Assembly: GCF_033568475.1 (NCBI RefSeq)
Contig: NW_027331840.1
Span: forward strand, 372,001-436,000
Direction of reading: 5' to 3'
Length of the DNA: 64,000 nucleotides
DNA from: Henckelia pumila
Lineage: Eukaryota > Streptophyta > Magnoliopsida > Lamiales > Gesneriaceae
The notes beneath the pieces were generated by a model, which saw nothing but the letters and a program-made list of their open reading frames with translations, had not been told where the DNA came from and did no database searches. Shown one piece after another: positions 11,248-23,150 of this stretch (the stretch's first letter is position 1; the number at the start of each line of letters is the position of its first letter). The translations under genes were made by a program, and so were the position numbers.

Positions 11248-13908
11248 TGAAACAACCCTAACTCTATAATAAATAAATATGCGGAAAATTTTTTTTTTTT
11301 TTATACTACTAAATAAAATATGTACATATATGCCCATACATATATGCACAGAATAAAATATTTAAAATAAATACATGACTAAATAAATAAACAATTAAAT
11401 ACTTAAGTAAAATGCATTCTTTAAAATAAATAAATATCTGAGTCAGCCCTATAATTAAAAATATACTGCATAAATAAAATGAATAAAAAGTGTGCATGCA
11501 CTAAAAATATTTAATAAAATATTCAAAAACCTCAACCCTCGAAAATATTTAAAATGTATCATAAAACAACATGTATGGTGACTCAGAAGCTGTCACGGTC
11601 ACGGGGCCACTGCTACATGTCTGCTCATACGTCCTCGCCTCCGGTGGGTACAATGCCATCCTCAGCGTACTCACCTGCACCATACCAGTGTAGTGAGCCT
11701 AGAGGCCCAACATGCTAACATAGCAAGGGTTTAAAATAATTTAAATCAATTTAATACTAATACATACATATACATGAATGAGCATGCTTAAAAATTTCAT
11801 AACATAACTTACTTAAATAAACATAAATAACATAATACATAACATTATTGAGCAATTCATTTTCTAACATAGCATGGTTGTATCCGTAGTGTAACCTTAA
11901 ATCATACATTAAATACTGATCAGCGTGGAAACCTACGTACGTGGCCGGTGACGAATCACCTCTTAAATTGGCAGTAAACTGCCCTTCAATCATATGGGGA
12001 CAAGTCCCCCTTAAATTGTCACACTACTTCAACTTCCAACATAAAATATTTTTATTGCTCAACTTAAACATTAAATCATGCATAAAATATTATTTCATGA
12101 ATGCATGTACTTGAATAAAATGTGTGTCCTTCATATATATTTAATTTAATTTTTCTTACTAACATATAAATATTAAAATAACTTAAATGCATAAAAAAAT
12201 AATTAAATATATATTCAGGACACATGCATATTTTCTCATGGATGGTTCTGGACTGCTGGCTCTAATACTCAATCCCATTAACTTAAATCTGGTCCATTAA
12301 CATACTTAAGCCCAATATCTTAAACTTTAAGCCCAAATAATTATTCTAAGCCCAATTAAATTAATAAAGCCCATTAAAATACACTAAGCCCAATAACAAC
12401 TTAAACTGGCCCAATGGGCCCAAAAACCCAAAGACTGGCCCATTAACTTTTATGAGCCCAAAAGCCCATAAAATAAATGGACTAACTTAATTAAAATTTT
12501 AAAAGTCCAAATAAAATTATTTGGGAGTCCAAATAATTTTATTTTAATTTAATTGACTCAAAACCCATTAATTCATAAAATATTTTAAAAATAAAAAGAC
12601 TCGAGCCCGGCCCACCAAACCCGGACCCGGACCCACTTAAACCGACCCACTAACCTACTGACCCGACCCGGACCCCTCAGACCCGACCCGGACTACTCCT
12701 AACCCTAAAACCCGAACACCCCCTCTTCCCCTCCTTGGCCGCCGCGTGCAGCAGTCCTTTAGGGACTGCTGCCGCCTCACTCCGGCCACGATCGGCCGGA
12801 GCGCCGCCGGCAGGACCTTCCCAGGGTCCTGCCGGTTCGAACCATACCTTGGTTCGAGCCCCATGCACACTGCACGTCGAACCCGAAGCCTCAAATCCCG
12901 AAACCCTAGCCTGCGACCTCCATGAGCCCGACTGCACCCTCTTGCTTTCTGGGCTCTTTTGGCTTGATTCGACCGAGCCAATTGAGCCTAGGTTCACCCT
13001 AGACGCCCTAGAGACCCCAACCAGCAGTCATCCAAGCCATGGTTAGCCAAAAACGTGAGCATGCTTATGAAATCAAAGAACAATGCGCCTACAACCAACA
13101 TTCAAATCGATTTTCTGAAAAAGTCTTAATGATTTTCGATGCATACACAACACACACATTAATATAACTGATAGGCACGAAAAGTATAGAAGGAAATCAT
13201 GCCTTTCACCGTAGGTATTGATTTAACACGCACGTAGGACGTTTCCGGGACGACGGGGCGAACACACCTTCGAAGCTTTAAAAGATTTGAGCTATGGAAC
13301 CTCCTAGGCTTGAGGAAGAAGATGAAGATGGAGAATGGAGGCGGCTAAGGGGGTGAACGATCGGCTAAGGGGTTTGGGGTAGATTAGGTTTAGGTTTTTA
13401 GGTTAAATAGAATTTAATTAGGATAATAACTTAATTAGAATTATATTATACCATAAAACACTTATTTAAAAATCCCTAATAATAAAAATAATCTGATGGA
13501 AAAATTAAATCCCGAAATATTAGAGTAGGGAATTTTTAAAAATACCAAAAAGTCAATATTTTGGCTAATTTTGAATAAAAAAGGACTCCTAAAATTATAT
13601 AAAATTAAATACTTAAAATTTTGAGATAATAAAACTCAAAATAATATTTTAAGGCTCTAAAAAGGCTCATAAAATAATTTGGCTAGAAAGTTGTCATCTC
13701 GTCCGTCCACGGTCCCGCCTACGCGATCAAATAATTAAAATACTACAAATCATAAAAATCACTAATTATGGGTTAAATGCTTAAAAATAAATTAAATCAT
13801 GCACAAATAATTCACATAATTATTTAACCCATAAATCTAAAATTTAGAATAATTAAATATCCTAATTATGCAGGCGGATTTACGTAATTAAAAATACCGG
13901 GTGTTACA
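11248..13908 (-). repeat. 3' LTR of the Gypsy element
   Basis: The 2661-bp copy begins TGAAACAACCC and ends GGGTGTTACA on the + strand. It contains AT-rich parts, a region dense in GCCCA words and a GC-rich block near 12600-13050 that produces overlapping chance frames. It is nearly identical to the copy at 18764-21422. Confidence 0.95.
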
Positions 13909-13953
13909 ATTCTCCCCCCCTTAAATTGAATTTCGTCCTCGAAATTAAAGTAC

Positions 13954-15162
13954 TTACCCGAACAACTCCGGGTAACGAGTCCTCATGTCAGCCTCGGTCT
14001 CCCAAGTAGCTTCCTCCTCCGAGTGATTCAGCCACTGGACTCTGACCATCGGTATGACCCGCGTCCTAAGCCTCCGCTCCTCTCTAGCCAAGATCCGCAC
14101 TGGTCTCTCCTCGTAAACAAGATCTGGTGGCAACTGTAAGGGCTCGAAATCCAACACATGCGACGGGTTGGAGACATATCTCCGAAGCATGGATACATGG
14201 AAAACGTTGTGCACTGCCGCTAGCCCTGGAGGTAGAGCTAAACGATAGGCCAACGTGCCAACTCGCTCCAAGATCTCGAATGGCCCTATATACCTCGGAT
14301 TAAGCTTGCCTCTTCGGCCAAAACGCACTACTCCCTTCATAGGTGACACCTTCAGAAATACGTGATCACCTACAGCAAACTCCAAATCTCGTCGTCTGGC
14401 ATCTGCATAACTCTTCTGCCGACTCTGAGCAGTCCTCATCCTATCTCGAATCTGAGTCACAATGTCAGCTGACTGCTGCACAATCTCAGGACCCAACAAA
14501 ATCCTCTCACCAACCTCATCCCAATGCACCGGAGATCTGCATCTCCTCCCATAAAGTGCTGCATATGGAGCCATACCTATAGACGACTGAAAGCTGTTGT
14601 TATAGGTAAACTCCACTAATGGCAGTCTAGTCTCCCAAGATCCTCGAAAATCAATGACACAAGCTCTCAGAAGATCCTCGAGAACCTGGATCACTCTCTC
14701 GGACTGGCCATCTGTCTGGGGATGAAATGCTGTACTGAACAAAAGCCTAGTCCCCAAAGCTGTGTGCAGACTCTTCCAAAATGCTGAGGTGAATCTCGGA
14801 TCTCTGTCTGACACAATAGACACTGGTATGCCATGCAGTCTAACAATCTCTCTGATGTAAAGCTCTGCATACTGTGTCAAAGTGTAGTTAATCCTTACCG
14901 GCAAGAAATGAGCTGACTTGGTGAGTCTATCCACAATCACCCAAATCGCTGTACACCCTCTGGTACTCCTCGGTAAGCCAACTACAAAGTCCATCGTAAT
15001 ATTCTCCCATTTCCATTCCGGAATAGGGAGAGGTCTAAGAAGTCCCGCTGGACGCTGATGCTCTGCTTTGACTTGCTGACAAGTCAAGCACTCTGACACC
15101 ACTCTCCCGATGTCACTCTTCATCCCGGGCCACCAATACAATAACTGTAAGTCTCGGTACAT
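13954..15162 (-). CDS. Gypsy integrase region with chromodomain-like C-terminus
   Basis: A long open frame of the retrotransposon. It shows the integrase core ([49 protein letters not shown]) with the D, D, E pattern, the GPF-like module [17 protein letters not shown] and, at the end, a chromodomain-like stretch ([16 protein letters not shown]). The latter places it among the chromoviruses and suggests targeting to heterochromatin. Confidence 0.9.
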   Translation of the reverse strand: MYRDLQLLYWWPGMKSDIGRVVSECLTCQQVKAEHQRPAGLLRPLPIPEWKWENITMDFVVGLPRSTRGCTAIWVIVDRLTKSAHFLPVRINYTLTQYAELYIREIVRLHGIPVSIVSDRDPRFTSAFWKSLHTALGTRLLFSTAFHPQTDGQSERVIQVLEDLLRACVIDFRGSWETRLPLVEFTYNNSFQSSIGMAPYAALYGRRCRSPVHWDEVGERILLGPEIVQQSADIVTQIRDRMRTAQSRQKSYADARRRDLEFAVGDHVFLKVSPMKGVVRFGRRGKLNPRYIGPFEILERVGTLAYRLALPPGLAAVHNVFHVSMLRRYVSNPSHVLDFEPLQLPPDLVYEERPVRILAREERRLRTRVIPMVRVQWLNHSEEEATWETEADMRTRYPELFG

Positions 15163-17389
15163 CTTCGTACTTCCGGGGTGAATGGAGTACGGAGATGCAT
15201 GAGCCTCTGCTAGAAATCTCGGCTCTCAACTGATCAACGTTCGGTACCCACATCCTCCCACGGTATTGAACGATGCCATCCTCCACTGTATACAAGAGAC
15301 TACCTCTGGCCTCATCTCTCTGTCTCCATCGCTGTAGCTCCTCATCAGTGGACTGTCCCTCTCTAATCCGATCTCTCAAAACTGGCTGCACCGTCAATAC
15401 TGACAAGCTCGGTGCATGACCGCTCGGATAGCACTCCAACCCAAACCTCTGAATCTCGGTCTGTAGTGGTAACTGCACAGTCAAACATGTTACCACTGAT
15501 GACTTCCGACTCAAAGCATCGGCCACTACATTAGCTTTACCCGGATGGTAGCTAATGTCACAATCATAGTCCTTCACCAACTCCAACCATCTGCGCTGTC
15601 TCATGTTCAACTCCTTCTGTGTGAAGAAGTACTTGAGACTCTTGTGATCGGTGAAAATCTTGCACTTCTCGCCGTAAAGATAGTGCCTCCAGATTTTCAA
15701 AGCGAAGACCACTGCTGCCAACTCCAAGTCATGCGTCGGGTAGTTCTGCTCATGAATCTTCAACTGTCTCGACGCATACGCAATAGCCTTACCACACTGC
15801 ATAAGCACTGCGCCTAAACCAAGTTTAGACGCATCGGTGTAAACCACTAACTCCTCGTGTGGTACTGTCATCGCTAACACTGGTGCTGTAGTGAGTGCTT
15901 CCTTCAGCTGATCGAAGCTCCTCTGACAGTCTGAACTCCATATAAACTTCGCATTCTTCTTGGTCAAGGAAGTCAAGGGTACTGCAATAGAGGAAAAACC
16001 CTTGATGAACTTCCTGTAGTATCCGGCCAAACCCAAGAAACTGCGAATCTCTGAAGCATTCTTCGGAATGCCCCAATTCTGCACTGCCTCTACCTTAGAC
16101 TGATCGACTGCAACTCCATCTCTCGAAATAATGTGGCCAAGAAATGCCACCTGCTCAAGCCAAAACTCGCACTTGCTGAACTTGGCATACAACCGATGCT
16201 CCCTCAAAGTCTGCAATGCGGTCTGAAGGTGCTGTCTATGCTCCTCGATGCTCCTAGAATAGATCAAAATATCATCAATAAAGACTATGATGAACTGATC
16301 CAGATATGGCTGAAAGACTCGGTTCATGAGATCCATGAAAACCGCTGGAGCATTGGTCAACCCAAATGGCATCACCAAGAACTCGTAATGCCCATATCGT
16401 GTCCGGAAAGCAGTCTTGGACACATCTGCATCCCTAACACGCAACTGATGGTAACCAGATCGCAGATCGATCTTGGAGAACACTGAAGCTCCCTGCAACT
16501 GGTCAAACAAGTCCTCTATCCTCGGCAGTGGATACTTGTTCTTCACTGTGACTCTGTTAAGCTCTCGGTAATCGATGCACAGTCTCATACTGCCATCCTT
16601 CTTCTTCACAAACAACACCGGAGCTCCCCAAGGAGAAAAGCTAGGTCGAACGAAGCCTTTCTCTAACAACTCCTGTATCTGCTCCTTCAACTCTTTCATC
16701 TCGGTAGGAGCAAGCCTGTACGGTGCCTTAGAGATAGGCACGGTGTCTGGCACTAAGTCAATACTGAACTCCACCTCTCTCACTGGTGGAATTCCTGCCA
16801 CATCCTCCGGAAAGACATCCGGAAAGTCACGAACCACCTCTAACTCTGATAATGATCTGCTAGATGGCTCTGAAGTCGTGACAATACTCGCTAGAAACCC
16901 CTGGCAACCCCATCTCAACAACTTCCTCGCCTGAATATAGGATATCACCTGAGGAATATCACTGCTCTGAGATGCATAAAAAGTGAACGGGTCGCCCCCT
17001 GTAGGTCTCACTGACACTGATCTCCGACGAAAATCAATCGAAGCTCCATTGACTGTCAACCAGTCCATACCCAAAATAAGATCAAAACCACTCAAAGGCA
17101 AGACTACTACATCTGCTCGAATGGAGTGTCCCTGCAGCTCTAACTCCAGTCCTCGAATAACCTTCGAGGTAGACATAATCTGCCCTGACGGCATAGTAAC
17201 ATCATACCCGCTGTCACTACTCTCAGGTGTGATGCCTACCCGTCTGATAAACTCCAGGGAGATAAACGAATGCGTAGCTCCTGAATCTAGCAACGCAAAC
17301 GTGGAGTTGCCTCCAACTAGAATTCTCCCTGCACGCAGAAAAATTCCCAACAGATTCATACCACTTCTAATTTTTCCCAAACGAGTCAC
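15113..17389 (-). CDS. Gypsy protease, reverse transcriptase and RNase H region
   Basis: A long open frame of the retrotransposon. The aspartic protease shows [13 protein letters not shown]; the reverse transcriptase shows [20 protein letters not shown] and the catalytic FIDDILIYS; RNase H begins near [17 protein letters not shown] and continues to [16 protein letters not shown]. The order protease, reverse transcriptase, RNase H, integrase defines it as Gypsy rather than Copia. Confidence 0.93.
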   Translation of the reverse strand: MTRLGKIRSGMNLLGIFLRAGRILVGGNSTFALLDSGATHSFISLEFIRRVGITPESSDSGYDVTMPSGQIMSTSKVIRGLELELQGHSIRADVVVLPLSGFDLILGMDWLTVNGASIDFRRRSVSVRPTGGDPFTFYASQSSDIPQVISYIQARKLLRWGCQGFLASIVTTSEPSSRSLSELEVVRDFPDVFPEDVAGIPPVREVEFSIDLVPDTVPISKAPYRLAPTEMKELKEQIQELLEKGFVRPSFSPWGAPVLFVKKKDGSMRLCIDYRELNRVTVKNKYPLPRIEDLFDQLQGASVFSKIDLRSGYHQLRVRDADVSKTAFRTRYGHYEFLVMPFGLTNAPAVFMDLMNRVFQPYLDQFIIVFIDDILIYSRSIEEHRQHLQTALQTLREHRLYAKFSKCEFWLEQVAFLGHIISRDGVAVDQSKVEAVQNWGIPKNASEIRSFLGLAGYYRKFIKGFSSIAVPLTSLTKKNAKFIWSSDCQRSFDQLKEALTTAPVLAMTVPHEELVVYTDASKLGLGAVLMQCGKAIAYASRQLKIHEQNYPTHDLELAAVVFALKIWRHYLYGEKCKIFTDHKSLKYFFTQKELNMRQRRWLELVKDYDCDISYHPGKANVVADALSRKSSVVTCLTVQLPLQTEIQRFGLECYPSGHAPSLSVLTVQPVLRDRIREGQSTDEELQRWRQRDEARGSLLYTVEDGIVQYRGRMWVPNVDQLRAEISSRGSCISVLHSPRKYEDVPRLTVIVLVARDEE

Positions 17390-17726
17390 TACAAGTTCTT
17401 AATTCTAATCACAAGTAAAACATGCTTCCTATTCTAACATGCAGTTAAATGACCCAAATAACAAGAATTTCAAATTAAATAATAAATCTTTAACCAAAGG
17501 AGAATTTATTAAAATACTAGGGATAGGATGTACCGGTGATCAAGGAGGTGTCTGGATCGACCTCCTCAGCCTGCATCACGAACACCCTACCAGCGGTGTT
17601 CTTCTTCCTGGGGCAGTTAGCAATCTGATGCCCCGGCTCTCTGCAGTGGAAGCAAACTCCTGCTCCCAATAGGCAAGGTCCCGAATGCATCTTCTGGCAC
17701 TTCGGGCAAATGGATGAGCTATGGCA

Positions 17727-18593
17727 TTAGGGGCCCCGCCCCTGCTGCTGCTGCGGCCTCTGCTGCTGTGGCCTCTGCTGCTGATTCGGGCCCTTAGCCG
17801 GCCCTGTATACTGCTTCTTCGCAGGTGGCTGCGAAGATGGTCGCTGATACCCTGTCTGCACAAACTGCCTCTTACCCTGCTGCTCTCTCTGGATCGCTCT
17901 CCGACCCTCCTCAGAACGCAAAGCCCTGCTGACTGCCGACTCATATGTAAACACGTCTGCCATGCGCACGTCATGCCTGATCTCAGCCTTCAGGCCCTCA
18001 ACAAACTGTCGCAGCTTCTCCTGCGGACTATCAGCAATCATGGGCACAAAACGACAGCCCCTCTCAAACTGGCTTATGTACTCCACCACAGATCTGTCCC
18101 CCTGACGGAGACTCATGAACTCTCGGATCATGCGACTGCGCACATCCTCAGTGAAATATTTGGCGTAGAAGATACGCCTGAACTCAGCCCATGTCAGAGT
18201 AGGTAGATGGACTCCTCGTACTGCACCCTCCCACCATGAGGCTGCATCGCCTCGCATCATGTATGTAGCACAGCTCACCCTGTCGGCGTCTGTGATCCCC
18301 ATATAGTCAAAGATGGACTCAAGTGAGCGAATCCATCCCTCAGCCACCAACGGATCGGTGGTCCCCAAGAACTCCTTAGGCCCCTTCTTCTGGAACCTCT
18401 CAGCCACGTCCTCCTCATGGGATAGTCTGGGACGTGCAGCCTGCTGCTCCAACAGAGCAGTAATCCCCGCCATCATCGTAGCACTGGCCTGCTCCAATGC
18501 TGTCATAGGGTTCTGCGGAGGTGGCGGTGGAGGTGGAGGTGGAGGTCCCCCACGTCTATTCACTGGTCTGGGAGGCATTCTGCACCACCACAT
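17727..18593 (-). CDS. Gypsy gag region
   Basis: A frame of 288 codons next to the 5' LTR. It contains the retrotransposon gag core (AASWWEGAVRG, TWAEFRRIFYAKYF, MSLRQGDRSVVEYISQFERG) followed by a glutamine-rich basic tail. A CCHC zinc-knuckle type stretch lies just downstream toward the pol region. Confidence 0.9.
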   Translation of the reverse strand: MWWCRMPPRPVNRRGGPPPPPPPPPPQNPMTALEQASATMMAGITALLEQQAARPRLSHEEDVAERFQKKGPKEFLGTTDPLVAEGWIRSLESIFDYMGITDADRVSCATYMMRGDAASWWEGAVRGVHLPTLTWAEFRRIFYAKYFTEDVRSRMIREFMSLRQGDRSVVEYISQFERGCRFVPMIADSPQEKLRQFVEGLKAEIRHDVRMADVFTYESAVSRALRSEEGRRAIQREQQGKRQFVQTGYQRPSSQPPAKKQYTGPAKGPNQQQRPQQQRPQQQQGRGP

Positions 18594-18763
18594 ATTTATT
18601 TACGTAAATCGCCATGCATAACTAAGTGTTTAAAATTAATGCTAACTTAAATTCTAGAAATTAAATCATGCTATAAACATTTAAAACTTACAGACCGGTA
18701 GCGTGGATTTCTGAGCTCGCATAGCAGTAATGACCCCTCCGAGGACCGGGCTCTGATACCAAC

Positions 18764-21422
18764 TGAAACAACCCTAACTCTATAATAAATAAATATGCGG
18801 AAAATTTTTTTTTTTTTTATACTACTAAATAAAATATGTACATATATGCCCATACATATATGCACAGAATAAAATATTTAAAATAAATACATGACTAAAT
18901 AAATAAACAATTAAATACTTAAGTAAAATGCATTCTTTAAAATAAATAAATATCTGAGTCAGCCCTATAATTAAAAATATACTGCATAAATAAAATGAAT
19001 AAAAAGTGTGCATGCACTAAAAATATTTAATAAAATATTCAAAAACCTCAACCCTCGAAAATATTTAAAATGTATCATAAAACAACATGTATGGTGACTC
19101 AGAAGCTGTCACGGTCACGGGGCCACTGCTACATGTCTGCTCATACGTCCTCGCCTCCGGTGGGTACAATGTCATCCTCAGCGTACTCACCTGCACCATA
19201 CCAGTGTAGTGAGCCTAGAGGCCCAACATGCTAACATAGCAAGGGTTTAAAATAATTTAAATCAATTTAATACTAATACATACATATACATGAATGAGCA
19301 TGCTTAAAAATTTCATAACATAACTTACTTAAATAAACATAAATAACATAATACATAACATTATTGAGCAATTCATTTTCTAACATAGCATGGTTGTATC
19401 CGTAGTGTAACCTTAAATCATACATTAAATACTGATCAGCGTGGAAACCTACGTACGTGGCCGTGACGAATCACCTCTTAAATTGGCAGTAAACTGCCCT
19501 TCAATCATATGGGGACAAGTCCCCCTTAAATTGTCACACTACTTCAACTTCCAACATAAAATATTTTTATTGCTCAACTTAAACATTAAATCATGCATAA
19601 AATATTATTTCATGAATGCATGTACTTGAATAAAATGTGTGTCCTTCATATATATTTAATTTAATTTTTCTTACTAACATATAAATATTAAAATAACTTA
19701 AATGCATAAAAAAATAATTAAATATATATTCAGGACACATGCATATTTTCTCATGGATGGTTCTGGACTGCTGGCTCTAATACTCAATCCCATTAACTTA
19801 AATCTGGTCCATTAACATACTTAAGCCCAATATCTTAAACTTTAAGCCCAAATAATTATTCTAAGCCCAATTAAATTAATAAAGCCCATTAAAATACACT
19901 AAGCCCAATAACAACTTAAACTGGCCCAATGGGCCCAAAAACCCAAAGACTGGCCCATTAACTTTTATGAGCCCAAAAGCCCATAAAATAAATGGACTAA
20001 CTTAATTAAAATTTTAAAAGTCCAAATAAAATTATTTGGGAGTCCAAATAATTTTATTTTAATTTAATTGACTCAAAACCCATTAATTCATAAAATATTT
20101 TAAAAATAAAAAGACTCGAGCCCGGCCCACCAAACCCGGACCCGGACCCACTTAAACCGACCCACTAACCTACTGACCCGACCCGGACCCCTCAGACCCG
20201 ACCCGGACTACTCCTAACCCTAAAACCCGAACACCCCCTCTTCCCCTCCTTGGCCGCCGCGTGCAGCAGTCCTTTAGGGACTGCTGCCGCCTCACTCCGG
20301 CCACGATCGGCCGGAGCGCCGCCGGCAGGACCTTCCCAGGGTCCTGCCGGTTCGAACCATACCTTGGTTCGAGCCCCATGCACACTGCACGTCGAACCCG
20401 AAGCCTCAAATCCCGAAACCCTAGCCTGCGACCTCCATGAGCCCGACTGCACCCTCTTGCTTTCTGGGCTCTTTTGGCTTGATTCGACCGAGCCAATTGA
20501 GCCTAGGTTCACCCTAGACGCCCTAGAGACCCCAACCAGCAGTCATCCAAGCCATGGTTAGCCAAAAACGTGAGCATGCTTATGAAATCAAAGAACAATG
20601 CGCCTACAACCAACATTCAAATCGATTTTCTGAAAAAGTCTTAATGATTTTCGATGCATACACAACACACACATTAATATAACTGATAGGCACGAAAAGT
20701 ATAGAAGGAAATCATGCCTTTCACCGTAGGTATTGATTTAACACGCACGTAGGACGTTTCCGGGACGACGGGGCGAACACACCTTCGAAGCTTTAAAAGA
20801 TTTGAGCTATGGAACCTCCTAGGCTTGAGGAAGAAGATGAAGATGGAGAATGGAGGCGGCTAAGGGGGTGAACGATCGGCTAAGGGGTTTGGGGTAGATT
20901 AGGTTTAGGTTTTTAGGTTAAATAGAATTTAATTAGGATAATAACTTAATTAGAATTATATTATACCATAAAACACTTATTTAAAAATCCCTAATAATAA
21001 AAATAATCTGATGGAAAAATTAAATCCCGAAATATTAGAGTAGGGAATTTTAAAAATACCAAAAAGTCAATATTTTGGCTAATTTTGAATAAAAAAGGAC
21101 TCCTAAAATTATATAAAATTAAATACTTAAAATTTTGAGATAATAAAACTCAAAATAATATTTTAAGGCTCTAAAAAGGCTCATAAAATAATTTGGCTAG
21201 AAAGTTGTCATCTCGTCCGTCCACGGTCCCGCCTACGCGATCAAATAATTAAAATACTACAAATCATAAAAATCACTAATTATGGGTTAAATGCTTAAAA
21301 ATAAATTAAATCATGCACAAATAATTCACATAATTATTTAACCCATAAATCTAAAATTTAGAATAATTAAATATCCTAATTATGCAGGCGGATTTACGTA
21401 ATTAAAAATACCGGGTGTTACA
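18764..21422 (-). repeat. 5' LTR of the Gypsy element
   Basis: A 2659-bp copy of the LTR, the promoter-bearing one for the - strand element. Its inner edge is followed by a two-base gap and the tRNA-Met primer site at 18750-18761. It is nearly identical to the other LTR. Confidence 0.95.
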
Positions 21423-21678
21423 TTGTATTTTGAAAATATTTCGTGATCGTAAACGTTGTTATCATTGTTCTGTTCTATGGATGAATTAAAATAGACTGTC
21501 CCTTTATGTCAATTTTAAGTCCCTTTATGTCAATTTTAAGTCGAAAGATGTTTAATATATATAAGATGTTTTTGACCCAAAAGTTAAAGTCGATGCTTGA
21601 AGTTTAAACTTGTTGTATATAAAATTTAACCACACTTAAAAGGCCAAATAAACGTTTTCATTGTTCCGTTTTATGGTT

Positions 21679-21832
21679 TAAGAATTTAGCTTTTAAATAG
21701 CATGAACTTTTAGGTTAATTTTAAGTCAAAAAACTTTTAATATATAGAAGATATATGTAAGAATTTAGCTTTTAAATAGCATGAACTTTTAGGTTAATTT
21801 TAAGTCAAAAAACTTTTAATATATAGAAGATG
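21679..21832 (+). repeat. Tandem duplication of about 76 bases inside the MULE
   Basis: The stretch beginning TAAGAATTTAGCTTTTAAAT occurs twice in a row with almost no change. Just before it, at about 21497-21541, a 22-base unit (GTCCCTTTATGTCAATTTTA) is also doubled. Both lie downstream of the small MULE gene, in non-coding DNA. Confidence 0.8.
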
Positions 21833-21965
21833 TTTTTGATCCGAACATTAAAGTCGATGCTTGAAGTTTGAACTTGTTAATAAAATTTTAACCATAATCA
21901 AAAGACCCAATTAAATCATTAAAATCATTTAAACCCTTAAAATTGATGCTTCCTGCGCTGCTCAT

Positions 21966-22112
21966 ATGCGCTTCTGCGCTGCTGGTTAGCGCAGAAGCGC
22001 ATGCCCTTTGCGCGTCTGCGTTAACAGGGTCGCAGACGCGCAAGAATGCAGTGCACTCATAAGAGTGCACTGCAATTTTGCGCAGCTGCGCGTCTTGGAC
22101 CCGCAGCTGCGC
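21966..22112. repeat. Array of four different perfect hairpins
   Basis: Four stem-loops follow one another in 147 bases. Stem 1 is ATGCGCTTCTGCGCT (21966-21980) with its complement at 21988-22002. Stem 2 is TTGCGCGTCTGCG (22008-22020) with 22031-22043. Stem 3 is TGCAGTGCACTC (22047-22058) with 22063-22074 and a four-base loop. Stem 4 is GCGCAGCTGCG (22080-22090) with 22102-22112. The stems are GC-rich in otherwise AT-rich DNA of the MULE. No function is known to me. Confidence 0.85.
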
Positions 22113-22844
22113 CCCGAAATCCCATTCCAGATTTTTGTTGCGCCTTGAATCTGTGTTAATATCATTTCTATCCTTCTAAATTGATCAAAACATCAAAACA
22201 CTTCAAAATGACCATATTATGAGCGAGTATAGGGGATTTTGGACCAAGGGGTAACTCGTTTCATTCCAAAAATTGAAGCAATACAAGATAGTCAAGAATA
22301 CAAGCTATGTAACTTGCCAGAAACAATACGAGATTCAACCATTTGAAGTCTAAGAACCCTCCAAATTCCATAAAAGAAAGCAAAAAAATGCCAGAACATA
22401 AAGTAAAATTCATAACATATACTGAAAAATGTTGTGCTAGTAGTTATAATTCAATCAAGCAAAAGCATCCTCCTCCCCTTCAACTTTGTTTCACTGAACT
22501 TTACTATCATAAGCTTTTTACCTCGTCACCGCCAGAGATCTCAATAACAATAGCATACACATGTTCTTCCTTTATCTACTGATGGCTTCAATTTCAGTGC
22601 ACCAAAACAAGAAACAAGAACTCAATATAAACAACTGACAAACAATAACAACTACCGCAACTTAAACAACTATCAAAAAATGCAAACGATCTACCTCAAA
22701 AAGTTAAGACAACTCATCTGTTATATTGAGCTATCTAGTGTTATCAGCATCATTACCCTGAAAAAATTAAGAAAGATGAAAAATATCATTTTGTAACAAG
22801 TTATGCATCTACCAAATTTTCTTACTTGGAATGTTTGAGGATTT
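22113..22844. other. Non-coding MULE interior between the two genes
   Basis: No gene is recognisable. It probably contains the 3' untranslated part of the transposase gene, which reads on the - strand. Some short open frames occur by chance. Confidence 0.5.
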
Positions 22845-23150
22845 TCAAACTGATATGAGAATATATTCATTTGACCACGTGGATACAAGTTTGTATTGCT
22901 TTCCTACAACCAAATACACAAATAAATAAGATTCCATAGAACTACTGTATTCATTAACTAAGAGTAGAAAAATTATAACAACCAAATGATGTGGTTCACT
23001 TTCAAATTGAGATCCGATTGATGCAGGTTCAAATGGATGAAATGGTTGGACAACAGTAGGATTTTGATGTGGGAGATAAATTGATTCTTGGCTATTCGGG
23101 CATTGAGACTGATGAGAGCTTTGTCTTTTGGTTTTTGTTTTTTTTTGCAT

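Larger units (their letters stand above)
11248..21422 (-). mobile_element. Gypsy LTR retrotransposon, chromovirus of Tekay/Del type
   Basis: A 10.2-kb element lying on the - strand inside the MULE. It has long LTRs (11248-13908 and 18764-21422), TG...CA ends, a 5-bp target duplication TTGTA (11243-11247 and 21423-21427), a primer site matching initiator tRNA-Met (TGGTATCAGAGC read on the - strand, 18750-18761) and a purine tract at 13909-13920. Parts in order on the - strand are gag, protease, reverse transcriptase, RNase H and integrase with a chromodomain-like tail. It looks nearly whole, with about two breaks. The two LTRs differ at only about three places that I noticed in 2.66 kb, so insertion is very recent, probably well under a few hundred thousand years. 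Confidence 0.95.

Noticed and set aside
12655-13046. Overlapping open frames of over 100 codons on both strands, repeated at 20170-20561
   Set aside because: They lie in the GC-rich part of the two Gypsy LTRs, are identical in both LTRs and show no domain; they are composition artefacts.
15545-17672. Several + strand frames opposite the Gypsy pol region
   Set aside because: They are antisense shadows of the - strand protease, reverse transcriptase and RNase H frames and have no domain of their own.
21966-22112. tRNA genes or rho-independent terminators
   Set aside because: The four stem-loops do not form a cloverleaf, lack the conserved tRNA boxes, and terminators of that kind do not apply to plant nuclear DNA.
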